A stretch of DNA of 64,000 nt from Liolophura sinensis (taxonomy: Eukaryota > Mollusca > Polyplacophora > Chitonida > Chitonidae), in assembly GCF_032854445.1 (NCBI RefSeq), contig NC_088295.1, positions 60,863,249-60,927,248 on the forward strand, read 5' to 3'. Position 1 is the first letter of the stretch. Every line of letters begins with the position of its first letter. Under the pieces are notes generated by a model. It saw only the letters and a program-made list of their open reading frames with translations, had not been told where the DNA came from and did no database searches. Shown piece after piece: positions 48,400-59,477 of this stretch. A program made the position numbers and the translations under genes.

Positions 48400-49540
48400 G
48401 TGTTGTAGAAAAGGTCATAATGGTTCGTTTATTTCAATTTGGCTTAGAAGCCTGAATCCTGTTTTAACTTCTATACAATACCGTTATCAATTTCTTTCCT
48501 CTGTACGATCTTTCGTCGTAATAAATAATCAATAAGGCTAAAATATGAGCGAAATAAATTTATTAATTATCCTATGATATGCACACTTTTGGCCTGGTAT
48601 TCAAAAGCGCCCTATATCTTTCAGTGAGACTATCTTCATGGGAACAAGGTGTTACCAGCATATTTTCTTTTCCATTCTCTTTTCAAACGTTCTAAACCAA
48701 ACGTTGAAGGTCATAACAATTTGCAAATGTTACAAAAGAGAATTCTAAACATAAAGCTTTGGGGGTATTTTTGAATCCTTGTGCCAGAACGAGGTTTCTT
48801 ACCCTGTATATATATAGGAAATTCACTTATGCTCAACATTTGTTTGAGTTAGGCGTTGCGGTTGTAAACGCGTTTCTGAATTAAATTATCTGCTTAAGTG
48901 CACATGTGTTTACGTATTGTTTCTGTGTCCCGTATTAAAGATAAGTTAAAAATAACTTATACCGCGTTATAGCATACATCTGTGGCATCGGGACTTTGAC
49001 TCATTGACACTTTCCTATGTCAGGTATACGAGGGAATACCCGTAATAAACCACCACCTTTGGCAAGCTTAAGGCAAACTTTTCCACGTTTGACTAACAAA
49101 CAAGCGATTCTGAAGGAATATAAACCTACGCAAACGGTCCTACTAACGTCGTCCGCCGGTTATTGTCTTAACAGCCCCTAAGAGAAAGGAATCTAGAAAT
49201 GGGGAGCGTTGCCACTTCAAAACAACTTAGTTCATGTGTTGTGCTCTTTCGCTCTTTTTTTTCTTCCACAAAATATGTAGGTCATTGTTTCCGGCTCGCA
49301 AAGCAAAGACCTACATATAGATGATAAGGGCGGTAAAATGCAAAAACGGTGTGTTTTCACATAGCTAAAACCCGGCTCTTGTACATGTAGGTCAGAAATG
49401 TGGAACAAACACACACATTGCTTTTCTAAAGTTGGGATCAAAGCTGAACATTGTGGTATGATCGGCGGAACTTTTGCATGGAGTCAGATCCATTAAATCA
49501 ACATCATAGCATCCGTCGCAAAGCTGCTACTACATGTATT
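48400..49540. other. Non-coding stretch, no confident gene
   Basis: AT-rich. The 69-codon minus frame at 49232-49441 is unrecognised. No repeats with partners noted. Confidence 0.4.
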
Positions 49541-49542
49541 GA

Positions 49543-49571
49543 CCCCACCCCCCCCCCCCCCCCACCCCCCC
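49543..49571. repeat. Poly-C tract
   Basis: A 29-bp run of C interrupted by two A bases (cccca, then 17 C, a, then 7 C). It gives a poly-glycine frame on the minus strand that has no meaning as protein and is a likely place for sequencing length errors. Confidence 0.95.
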
Positions 49572-49672
49572 TGAAGAAAAATATCTAACAGACTAATGAA
49601 CAACTTTAAACAGGTCTCAAACAATGACATTCGCAAGACTTTCACGGTCAACCCGGCATAGTTACTCAAAAA

Positions 49673-49855
49673 GCTTCTCACCAATGCGACAGAGCTGAGC
49701 CCAAGTCCTGTTCAGGCTGGCTTCCTATACGGTCGTACGCGGAAAGATCTGCCATCAACCTGCGGGTGGGTCGTGGGTTTTCCCTGCTGGGCGCCCTCAT
49801 ATACGTGAAATATCCTCGTGTACAGCACAAAGCATGCAGCAAACAAATAAATAAA
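49673..49855 (+). mobile_element. SINE-A copy, head-truncated, diverged
   Basis: agcttctcaccaatgcgaca, gcccaagtcctgttcaggct, aagatctgccatcaacctgc, ggtcgtgggttttccctgct, then tacgtgaaatatcctcgtgt and an (AAAT) tail. Confidence 0.88.
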
Positions 49856-50639
49856 GACACCTTACGACGGTTTACAATTTCCTTCAAATGATGACGTTAA
49901 AAGTAACAAGAAATACGGGACATGGGGATAAAAAGCGTCTGGAACGTTAATACAAGGGGATATTTTGGTGTACTTTCTGACTCCGTTATCAAGCAAATCG
50001 ACACGAGAAACGAACAAAAATAGCGATTGTGATCCAAGGCTCATTAACAACACTTGGCATAGGGAGACCAGCCAAATTGTGGTTTTGTACGACCATTAAT
50101 CACGTTTTGTGAAAGAGAGTCTACGAAGGCCCCAACAATAATTCCGGGTGACAAATGACCATCCACTAACCCCAATTACCACGCATCGACAAAGGCCGTC
50201 AAAAAGCAATACCATTTAAAGGATGATCCAGTAAGGATTTAGTAACCATGGCTGCGAGAGACGTACAACTGGTGCTAGTAAAACCCCTCATCCCTCATTC
50301 TTCATCCAAAAATAAAGGGCATGCGCCGCTCTGTGAAATCAAGGCATCTTACAAACTCACGTTGCTACACAATATATATGAATAGATGCAATCAAAACGC
50401 CATTGAGATATATGTTTTGATTCACAAATATTTATAAACGAGCATGGATACTGAATCTGTTTATTGACCTAAGACATTGTAAACGCCTTACCTCGTCACC
50501 GGTGAAAGCTACTGACTGTTCATGTTGACACAGGTTCCTCTTTACTTCGTACTTTCTTAATTCTATGGTGGTTTGTGTTAAACTTTGTTTTGGAATTGGC
50601 GGTTTTGAGCAGGACCGTGAACTGTGATTGATGGCTGTT

Positions 50640-50785
50640 ATGTCGATATTACGGGTGAAATATGGCCGCTTGCCAATTTACCTCAGTCAGGGTTTTGTTC
50701 TAACTGTTCATGTAAATGACCGGAAAGTAGCAAATAACACGCACCCTAGCATCATAGCTTGAGGAGGATTAGGTGAAAACAATGA
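50640..50785 (+). repeat. Rep-D dispersed repeat, copy 5
   Basis: acgggtgaaatatggccgct, tgccaatttacctcagtcag, tctaactgttcatgtaaatg, aagtagcaaataacacgcac, cctagcatcatagcttgagg. The front landmark (gcagcgac...) is lost. Confidence 0.7.
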
Positions 50786-50789
50786 TGTT

Positions 50790-51740
50790 AGTTACAATTC
50801 ATTAGACGTTATCTATTACATAAATTGCTGTGCTGTCATCATATTCATATACAATCACATTAAAATATTTTTTGATATGCACTCGCGTTAAAGGAACTTC
50901 AGTTTAAAGCATTAACATATTAAAACAAGATTATTTTATCCCAGTGAATCAACACGTAACGGTCTTCAGTACGTTTCATGTAGCACTTTTGTTTATTGAA
51001 ACTTTGGTAGACAGCATATGGTTACAATTCAGTCTCAATGTTCCGTTGCCGTGAAGTTAAGCAACCTCCGCCAGAACACAGCAGTCAAATTACAAACAAG
51101 TTTCATTCTATGACCATGTATATATATGCCCGTTGTTCATGGAAAGTATAAAGCATTAAAAAAAACACAGAAAGAAAAAATAAGTAAAAGAAATAAAACA
51201 TTTTTGCTGCATGTCACGAAGGTCATGTAATCGAAAGGATGGTGCGTATGCTCCGGGAGAAAGTGATTAGTCAAATTCCATATCTGGACGTAGTAATGAT
51301 TGCTTGTGTACCCTCCCGTGACCTGATTTACACGCCAATCCATCAATGTCAACTGGTTCCCTTAGTAATCACAAGAAGCAGTTACTTACCGCCTAATCCA
51401 ATACACCGTTTGATTTACCATACAAACAAATGTGAACGGACTGCTGCCGATGTGTTATTTTTATCATGATTTAAACACTGGATGGAGTGCATCGTTATCA
51501 AGATAAGCATCTTTCGACTCTGCCAGCAGCATAGCCGATTTCGAGCCTCTGGAGTTTGCTCCCTTGATCTCGCTGTGCTGTAAAAACGTGACAAGGACAA
51601 ACAGACGGGTTGGCTGACCGATTTATCAAGGGTGATCTTTTATGGTTACGCATTAACCAAAAACATCTAACAGATTGAGAAACATCTCAAGCAGTGACTG
51701 CCGGTATCGCAAAACAGTCTTTGTCGGTCGGATACTAACA
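50790..51740. other. Non-coding stretch, no confident gene
   Basis: AT-rich sequence. Short frames at 51137-51352 (minus) and 51239-51469 (plus) overlap and are unrecognised. Confidence 0.4.
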
Positions 51741-51741
51741 G

Positions 51742-52028
51742 GGGGCCTCCCTTGCCGAGGTGGTTACATGCCAGCGCGGCGTAATGACCCAGAACCCTCT
51801 TACCAATGCGGTTAGTGTGAGTTCAAGCCTAGCTCATGGTGGTTTTCCTCTCCGGCCGTACGTGAAAGGTCTGTCAACAACCTAAGGATGGCCGTGCACT
51901 CAGCCTGGTTTTCTGCCACCATAATGCTGGCCACTGTCGTGTAAGTGAAATATTCTTGAGTACGGCGTAAAACATCATTAACATGAATAAATAAATAAAT
52001 AATAAATAAATAAAATAAATAAATAAAT
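51742..52028 (+). mobile_element. SINE-A, full-length copy with long tail
   Basis: Head ggggcctcccttgccgaggt, B-box region gtgagttcaagcctagctca, core ccaccataatgctggccact, gtcgtgtaagtgaaatattc and tacggcgtaaaacatcatta. An approximately 50-bp (AAAT)n tail with a register change follows. An abbreviated segment lies between gtgaaaggtctg and the core. Confidence 0.94.
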
Positions 52029-52310
52029 CTTACGACGCTTTTTAAATGATGACTTTGCGTGTGACATGAAAAACAAGGCAAGAACAGTCGAAAAAAAAGA
52101 ACAAAACATCTGTCTTCAGTATAGATCTTGATTAACTGATTGCAGTGTATTAAATATACAAAACATGTACCTGCTGTATTCGTAAAATATTTCCTAGGTA
52201 AAATTTTTGTAGGTGAAAGACTTTTACGCTTGCAGCTGTAGGTACAGCGCCATCTACCGGAGATATACTTGTATCACACACTACAGAAAAGTAATGTACA
52301 AACGTGAGTT

Positions 52311-52396
52311 TAGTCGTGAGTTTCCTCCTGGGCAGAGTTTTTTTTTCAACCGTAGTGTTGGCCATCGTCGTATAAGTGAAATATTTCTTAGTTCCT
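52311..52396 (+). mobile_element. SINE-A 3' fragment
   Basis: agtcgtgagtttcctcctgg, gtgttggccatcgtcgtata, agtgaaatatttcttag. It stops before the tail. Confidence 0.85.
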
Positions 52397-52654
52397 AAAA
52401 AGGAGCCGCCATTTTAGGGACTAGGAATCAGCGGACAGGCTCATCTTGATGAAATATAAAAATGTGAAAAATGCACCTAGAACATAAAGACCAATACATA
52501 GTTTATATCGACTGAAATCCTAGCAAACAAAATTGAAGATGGAAGCGAAGAAAACGAGTGAGACAAACGCATTCCCATCGGCTGCAAAGTCTGGCGTAAT
52601 GCCCGCTTTTAAAGTTTATCAAAATCAGTCTACTGTTTGATGAGAAACTCTAGG

Positions 52655-52757
52655 CCAACCTGAGGAAGGTCTTGGGTTTCCTCAGGGCTCTGTCCGGTTT
52701 CTCCTCTCCATAATGCTGGCCTGCCGTCGTATAAGTGAAGCAATCAAATAAATAAGT
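52655..52757 (+). mobile_element. SINE-A copy with 3' core deletion
   Basis: gaggaaggtcttgggtttcc, cataatgctggcctgccgtc, gtataagtgaag are joined directly to caatcaaataaataa. The tattcttgagtacggcgtaa segment is missing. Confidence 0.9.
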
Positions 52758-52819
52758 CATGAGGAACTAACCTTGAGCAAATCTTTCTTTGAGTACAGAG
52801 CTTAACCTTTGGTCAGTGA

Positions 52820-52945
52820 TCATCAAAATCTTAAAAGCAGCACCGCCACGTACAATTCCCACGCCTTGAAGGGCCGCATGTGTCCAAGAATAAAGTTTTG
52901 CTATGTTTGCGAGACGGCCAATCAAGAATACGACCTGCATGAAGA
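52820..52945 (-). pseudogene. GPCR pseudogene fragment (TM1-TM2 region)
   Basis: The minus strand aligns with the part of the intact receptor gene coding residues about 77-122: gtcgtattcttgattggc, ctcgcaaacatagcaa, acatgcggccctt, aaggcgtggga and gtgctgcttttaag each match a block of the intact gene in order. A 2-bp shortening shifts the frame between the TM1 Asn and the conserved MRPW segment, and about 27 bp are missing across TM2. Nothing of TM3-TM7 is found nearby. This is a third, badly decayed member of the receptor cluster at 58 and 63 kb, in the same orientation. Confidence 0.8.
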
Positions 52946-53588
52946 AGAGCTACCACTAGCCCCTCACCTTCACTGATTCTTTTGTGAATACTTCAGTGAA
53001 GATTGGTTAGAGGTTAATTTATGTTTCACTTATAAAATCTGGTACCGTACCTAAAAGTTAAAGATATTTAGAAATCAATACATTTTTAGACTGCATGAGA
53101 ATTGAAAAACAAAGATTCCGCAAACGCAAAAACCATTTTATCAATTGTTCACGTTACAAAAGCATAAATTCAAATCATTTATACGAATTACATGCGCTTA
53201 ATCTTTTATGAAGTGTTCAGTTTGCACTGGTAAGTCTCGTTATTTCCTCGGAGCCGACGAGCTGGGCCACAGGACAAGTGGTATAACACTGCAGTGACAC
53301 CATCTGATTGTTTTGTTTTTTCATTGCCAGCGATTGTTTTTCTGCAATATAAAGTCTACGTTTTGCTGAAACAGGTGATACAACAATAAACGTCTTTTCA
53401 TCTCTTCACAAAACACCCTCACCCTATCTGGTCACCCATGACCGGCCTTTTTATCTCCTCATCATCAATATCTTTTATGCTAGCATATTAAAGGAGAAAA
53501 CTTTAAAAAAAATGACACAATAGGCTGAAAGGAGCACATTTGTTTCTATCTGGTTGTGCCTGTTGCATAATTTTGCGATTTTCCTCAC

Positions 53589-53652
53589 CATACATGTAAA
53601 GCCTGAGAACGGCAAAGCTGGCGTAAATCGCTGAGCCCAACGCGTCCTCCAT
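53589..53652 (-). CDS. Candidate first exon of an unrecognised gene
   Basis: The minus-strand ATG (53652-53650) sits in a good initiation context (AAAGATGG) and opens MEDALGSAIYASF..., 21 codons plus one base, ending at a donor-like G|GTGAGG (intron from 53588), phase 1. An inverted CCAAT box (53697-53701) lies about 45 bp upstream, and the next 200 bp (53700-53900) are markedly more GC- and CpG-rich than the surroundings, as in a TATA-less housekeeping promoter. I do not recognise the peptide and could not find exon 2, which should lie below 53588. The plus strand also has an ATG in good context at 53897 (GCAAAATGG), so the promoter could be used in either direction. Confidence 0.35.
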
Positions 53653-53694
53653 CTTTAACGCCCTGTAATTTATACTTAGACTCTGTTGCCTCTC

Positions 53695-53900
53695 AGCCAA
53701 TGAGAGTCGTTAAAACTACCGGCTTGTTCGTGTAAACTCGGAACCTACGTCCAACATTCCGGTTTCCCGATCGTCAAGCGGAAAACGAACTACTGGGAAG
53801 AAGAGTTCTACCGGAAATGTACGAACTGCACTTCGGCAGTTTCCGACGGCAATTCTCTCCTAACACCGAAGACTTCAGGACTAGTTCTTAGGCAAAATGG
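53695..53900. promoter_or_regulatory. Possible TATA-less CpG-rich promoter
   Basis: A short region with several CG dinucleotides (cgatcgtcaagcgg, ttccgacggc) and a CCAAT box at 53697-53701, between two divergent ATGs in good context (53652 minus, 53897 plus). No TATA box is seen. The call rests on composition only. Confidence 0.3.
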
Positions 53901-54102
53901 AGTCGTCCACAATGGCCTTTGGCGCTGAGTGTATTTATAATTTATCAACTTGAGACACATTTTTATCGTATGCACCTGCGAGGAAATAATCTTTTCAATG
54001 GTATTTGTTTGATATTTACATTTTCTTCTCCTTTAAGGTAAAAGTCGAGTCAGAGTCAGTACAAAATAATAGTATCACTTTTATTCATTTATCAGAAGGG
54101 AC

Positions 54103-54270
54103 CTTCCTCTCCAGCCGTACGTGGGAAGGTCTGGCAGCAACCTGCAGATGGTCGTGGGTTTCCCCCGGGCTGTGCCCGGTTTTCACCCAGCATAATACTG
54201 GCCGCTGTCGTATAAGTGAAATAATCTTGAGTACGACGTAAAACACCAATCAAATAAATAAATAAATAAT
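54103..54270 (+). mobile_element. SINE-A, 5'-truncated, perfect 12-bp target-site duplication
   Basis: The element begins at the cttcctctccagccgtacgt part of the family and runs through tcgtgggtttcccccgggct, ctggccgctgtcgtataagt, gagtacgacgtaaaacacca to an (AAAT)n tail. It is bounded by exact copies of atcagaagggac at 54091-54102 and 54271-54282. 5' truncation with a perfect target-site duplication marks a comparatively recent LINE-type insertion, probably the youngest SINE in the window. Confidence 0.97.
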
Positions 54271-54539
54271 ATCAGAAGGGACAACAACGCATGACAAGGA
54301 AAGATTTTAAATGATTACATCTGGAAAACACACGGACGCCCATAGCATTTATCCATGATCTGATCTGATTTGTACATATTTTAATGTAATAAATATTACA
54401 CCACATGTTATCACCACCATATGGGTATATAAATGACTATGGATGTGACAAGAATGGCTATATGCGTGCTGTTTTCTTTTGTTATTGTACGCATTGCTGA
54501 GTTTTACTTTACACTGTCATCGTCATCATCCTCCTTAGC

Positions 54540-55690
54540 CGTTTCCTGCCCATTATAGTACCTTGTCTTCCTAATACATAATCCGGCTTAACCGTGTTTT
54601 ATTTTCCTGATATATAACCCGCCATTACAGTACCTTTTCTTCCTAATACATAATCCGGCTTAACGGTGCTTTGTTTTCCTGACCTATAACCCGCCATTAC
54701 AGTACCTTGTCTTCCTAATACATAATCCGGCTTAACAGTGTTTTGTTTTCCTGACCTATAACCCGCCATTACAGTACCTTGTCTTCCTAATGCAGAATCC
54801 GGCTTAACGGTGTTTTGTTTTCCTGACACATAATCCGCCATTACAGTACCTTATCTTCCTAATACATAATCCACATTAACGGTGGTTTGTTTCCCTGACA
54901 CATAATCTGCCATTACAGTACCTTGTTTTCCTGACACATAACGTGCCATTACAGTACCTTGTTTTCCTGACACATAACCTGCCATTACAGTGCCTTGTCT
55001 TCCTAACTCATAATTCGCCTTAACGGTGGTTTGTTTTCCTGACACATAACCTGTAACCTGACATTACAGTACCTTGTTTTCCTAATACATAATCCGCCTT
55101 AACAGTGCTTTGTTTTCCTGACACATAACCCGCCATTACAGTACCTTGTCTTCCAAATACATAATCCACATTAACGGTGCTTTGTTTTCCTGACACATAA
55201 TCCGCCATTACAGTACCCTATCTTCCTGACACATAACGTGCCATTACAGTACCTTGTTTTCCTGACCTATAACCCGCCATTACAGTACCTTGTCTTCCTA
55301 ATACATAATCCGGCTTAACAGTGTTTTGTTTTCCTGACACATAATCCGCCATTACAGTACCTTGTCTTCCTAATACATAATCCACATTAACGGTGCTTTG
55401 TTTTTCTCACACATAACCCGCCATTACAGTACTTTGTTTTACTAATACATAATCGGCCATAACGGTGCTTTGTTTTCCTGATACATAACCCGCCATTGCA
55501 GTACCTTGTTTTTCTGACATGTAATCCGCCATTCCAGCACCTTGTTTTTTTACCGGATATATCATCAGTAATTATACGCAGTCAATTGTTTTCCTGACAC
55601 AAAACCCGCCATTACAGTAGCTTGTTTTCTTGATAAAAAACGCCATCACAGTACATTATCTTTTTTACACATAACCCACCATTACAGTAC
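54540..55690. repeat. Minisatellite: 36-bp unit in 72-bp dimers, about 32 units
   Basis: Half-unit A reads taccttgtcttcctaataca + taatccggcttaacgg; half-unit B reads tgttttgttttcctgacaca + taacccgccattacag. The two halves are clearly related (cctRaYacataaYccgc) and mostly alternate, giving a 72-bp period (for example ...attacag ends at 54630 and 54702). Some stretches break the alternation, for example runs of B-type units around 54915-54990. Because 36 is a multiple of three, the minus strand stays open for long stretches (12-residue units such as GTVMAGYVSGKQ and STVKPDYVLGRQ). Small indels near 55045-55060 and decay past 55500 break the frame. No start, splice or signal-peptide context is seen, so I call it a minisatellite rather than a gene. 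Confidence 0.95.
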
Positions 55691-55694
55691 CATT

Positions 55695-57390
55695 TATTGA
55701 AGTTCAGTAGAAATGGAAATTTCACACATTTTGAGGTATTCCAATAGAACTGTCTGTTTTCATTTACGCTACTAATGTATGTGTCTCGTCACGGTGTTAG
55801 GAGTTTGCAATTATAATACCCTCTGAACTTAGCTATTGATACATTTAAAAGCGGCAACGCAAACATACTCCACTGAAAACTGCGCAGAGAAATTTTCGAA
55901 CGAGTCATTCAGTGCATAACTGAACAAACACCTTTCAACTCCGTTGGTCAGTAGTGCCTGAAACGTTGCCGATAGAAACAGTCATGTTATAATACTCTAG
56001 CAAATATATGGTGATGGAAAATGTGACCGTGAAGACAATAAATCAATATAGGATGTTTATGCAGCTTCAGTGATCATAAATCCTGTTGTCAAAGTTGACA
56101 CAAAACGTAACTTTTTATACTCCGCACAATGATTGATGCGGGAACATGTTTAGATTAAACCCTTTTAAATAATATATGTGTGACACATAAAAATAAACTG
56201 GACCTGTTTCGTTAGGTGTATCGATGATACGCATAAATGTGTTATCTCGCGTCCCAAAACGCAACACCAAAATACGATTATATAAATCTATGATGAAAAT
56301 CAAAACACTCCAGGATATTCTATGGGTCAGCTACAAGCCACCAACGGAAAGGCACCATTATCATAGCTTTTACCGTTTTTAAAGAGTTCTAGTTATAGTG
56401 TCCGAAAATTCGGAAATTTGGCCTCAGGGTTTTCTCTGAAGTTGCTTCACAAAATTATGATTAATAATCAAGAATTAATTGACAAGAAAAAAACAATGGA
56501 ATACTGCCCAGTAGGCGGCTCCCCTGATGAGTCTATTGGCTGTGCACGTCAGGAACGCCACGACAAGCTCAAGGCGGTTAATAAGTTATTTGGTATTATT
56601 ATTTAATTTATTATTCGTCAGGCGAAAGAAAATGAATGTTTCATATATATTATAGGCATTTAAGACCACTCTAAAATGAAAAACATATCACTTGAAAGAC
56701 CATGAAAAACTGTCAACGAAAGTAGTTGGATACTTTTTATTTATTTATTTTTAAAATTTTTTCCAACCAAGTAAAATTGTGTTAAATGGTCAGATTCTAC
56801 GGTAATCAGTTGTGACCCAGAAGGTATTAATCAAGTCACTTCTATTCGTTTCAAAGTCAAATGCATTAATAGATCTATATGTGTATGCATTTTGCATCAC
56901 GAAATGTAGCAGTCTAATGAGTGTGAAGTAGCATAAACCTTATGTGACGTCACTGGTGGTCAGAAAATGGCACATAAACTGAATTATTCAATTGCATTTA
57001 CTAGGTGAAACAAACTAAAAAAATAAATCCAACTTTTTTCCTGGGCAGTTTTTAATGGTGTTTCATCCGATACATACTACATTTTAGCGTTTCTTTGCTT
57101 TAACGGAGATATAATAATTCTGCTAGATTTACGCTCTCAAGTAGTGCATTTGCTATCTTTTCTTTATTAATCACATTTATAGCCATGCAAATTGAATTTT
57201 AAACTTGAAATCTGAAACCTTCAGTTAAACACAAAAACAGTGTGTATGGCATTGGCCAGCGGTCAGTATAGTATGGTAAGAATAAAAAATAACCTAGGAA
57301 GTAACAGGCTTGGATCTTTTATAGTAACATAAGAGTTAACATGTGTATATATTATTATAAAATAACATATATAAATAGCAGCAAATGGTG
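55695..57390. other. Non-coding stretch, no confident gene
   Basis: AT-rich, with ORFs of about 60 codons at most. No repeat members recognised. Confidence 0.45.
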
Positions 57391-57393
57391 AGA

Positions 57394-57460
57394 CTGAAGA
57401 TATTTCGAGTGCAATTAATTGCTTGCCTTTAATAACGTGACAGAAAGACGGAATCAGAGT
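57394..57460 (-). repeat. Duplicated 3' flank of the GPCR pseudogene
   Basis: gatatttcgagtgcaattaa, ttgcttgcc and aataacgtgacagaaagacg resemble gatgtttcgagtgtaatcta, cggcttggcc and attacgtggcacaaagatgg at 62228-62280, downstream of the intact receptor. This shows that the duplicated unit included 3' sequence beyond the stop codon. Confidence 0.65.
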
Positions 57461-58084
57461 CAAAATAGAGCAAAATGTATTGGATTCCCAGTTTCCTGGG
57501 ACTCATTGTCATACAGCTTCAATGTTTTTAATTCGAACACACGTCGCTGTTAGATATAATTGGATTGTTTCCCTGTTAACTGTACAAGAATTTTACCACT
57601 CTCATCAAAATATCTACTAACCTTTACGAAAAAAGGCATGGTGTGCTAAATTCCAGTGCCACCTACACACGCTAAAACACAGCCATTCGTAGGATTATGC
57701 ATGTTGTGGTCGAAGCCAGTCACCATAATGGAAGGTTCTGGTTAGTCAGAAGGGCTGTTTTGATTGTTGATAAACACAGATTTCAGATGAAAAGATCGTC
57801 GCGATCATGTCCAAGAACATCATGTCAGTGGTATTCCTCTGAACCCAAGACTAAAAAGAAAACATACAAATTTCACTATAAAGATATTAAGTGAAACATT
57901 CCTTTTCACACAGTGAAATTCTGAAAGTCAGGGTTGTATAGACACTTCATTTACTGGAAATGTGCAACAAAATAACGGGAACACAAACTTGGGTTGAGTG
58001 ATTATGAATTTACTGGATATTTTTACCACATCATCAAGGAATAGGTTTGCAACTGTCATGTACAACCTCCTGGATACCATTGGT

Positions 58085-58830
58085 CTATGTTTTGTTTGTT
58101 TTGATTTGGTGAAAGATAAGTTGGGTGAACTTATGGCCAAAATCTCTTGACGAGACTGTGTACAAGCAAAAGTTACAACAACAATTGAGAAAAGTGAACA
58201 TCACGGTTGTTATTTTCTTCAATGTTACTCGGCCAAAGTTTTTCGCCTTCACTGAAGTCTCCGTTACAATCGTGTATATCGTGTGTGGAACGACGAGGGC
58301 AAGACAAGTGGAAAACGAAAGAATCACCGTGGTTAATTGTGGCAACGTCCTTCGCAGATGGCCAGGGTCAGTTTACGGCGGTTTCGAGTGGACAGAATCA
58401 CGCCGAAATTAGCTGTAACGACAAGAGAACATGGAACTATTCCACGTATGGCTGACCAGATCCATTTCCAGTAGCGTGGTACAACGTCCTCGAATTCCGA
58501 TAGTGAGACAAAGAATTTAATGTAATAAACTTTCAAGTGTCGAATTTAATCCAGAAAGAGATAATATTTGTTATAAGAAGAGTCAGCCCCAGGCCAAAAA
58601 GCATGCCGTAGACTCGATTTAGTTTCTCTCCGTTCATCTGTAATGGCAACTAGATAATGGAAAATCGCTGTTAAGTCATGGAAAGAGAAAATTCCATCAA
58701 GGTCACTGCAAAGTAAATAAACACCTGACAATGCAGATGCTTAGAATTAAGAACTCCTAACTTAAACGTTAGATCAGTGGATCGCAGCATCAGGGTATCG
58801 CTAACAGTTAGAACCACAACGTCCAATTAC
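58085..58830 (-). pseudogene. Tandem GPCR pseudogene, frameshifted
   Basis: A decayed copy of the receptor at 62434-63576. Seen: 58345-58085 encodes the TM6-TM7 and tail region (ALVVPHTIY; CCNFCLY; HKFTQLI). 58536-58333, in a different frame, encodes the ECL2-TM5 region (WKWIWSAIRGIVPC; VTANFGVI; NRRKLT). 58731-58546 corresponds to TM3-TM4 DNA in a shifted frame. 58740-58830 keeps fragments of the TM2 DNA (tatcgctaacagttagaacc versus tatcgctaacagccagaacc). Frameshifts, a deletion in ICL3 and loss of most of the N-terminus and TM1 prevent a full receptor. Relics of the promoter (TATA at 59208) and 3' flank (57394) remain. By eye this copy is better preserved than the 52.8-kb fragment. Confidence 0.92.
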
Positions 58831-59207
58831 TTGACGTACTACGTAGATGAGTATTAAAAAGTGACATGTTTTTAAAGCGTTATTTTCGAATACATTTAAA
58901 ATTGTCTCAATAAAGCAGCGGGACCTAAAATGGGCAAACATCTGGGTAATAATTAGAATGTAGTGTATACTATACACACTAAACTTTCTGTCTACATTAA
59001 AATTAGGATGAAAAAATATTCCGTAGGTGCAGAAGACGAGTTTGTCGGTAGTTCACGTTGCACAATAATAAATTTAAACCATATATACATATTTTTTACC
59101 TAGTAGTTAAGAGTTCAGAGCGACAACTCAATCCCCTTATTTTCGCGCAGCGAATGCATTAGTCCAGATTACCGGTGAGGTAATAATGCAGTTGCGCTCT
59201 GCGATCG

Positions 59208-59215
59208 TTTTATAT
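59208..59215 (-). promoter_or_regulatory. Relic TATA box of the GPCR pseudogene
   Basis: ATATAAAA on the minus strand. The sequence just downstream (gcgcaactgcattattacct, then ggactaatgcattcgc) matches the region downstream of the TATA box of the intact receptor (cgcagcattactctgctg, gggtctaacgcagtcac). Confidence 0.6.
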
Positions 59216-59477
59216 GACACGCGTGAGCGATTGCATTAGTACGACGTTTTGGTTAAAGTGTTTATATATCAATTAATATCTTCATCTCTGCTTAAAAAGA
59301 ACGAGAAGCGCTGCGAGGTGTCCATTCTCGAAGATCCATACAATTTTGACAACAAATAAAGCCTTTAACCTGATTCTGTTCTCCACATAAGCGTCTAGAG
59401 TTTTGATCTATTGTCACATTTTCAGTTACATGTAGAACTGGAAAAATGCCGAGTGTCATACGACTCACCTAGTGTCT

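Noticed and set aside
49493-49684. ORF with a glycine run
   Set aside because: The glycines come from the poly-C tract read in reverse.
54540-55690. Possible CRISPR array
   Set aside because: Units are contiguous, with no unique spacers between conserved repeats, and the context is a metazoan genome. It is a minisatellite.
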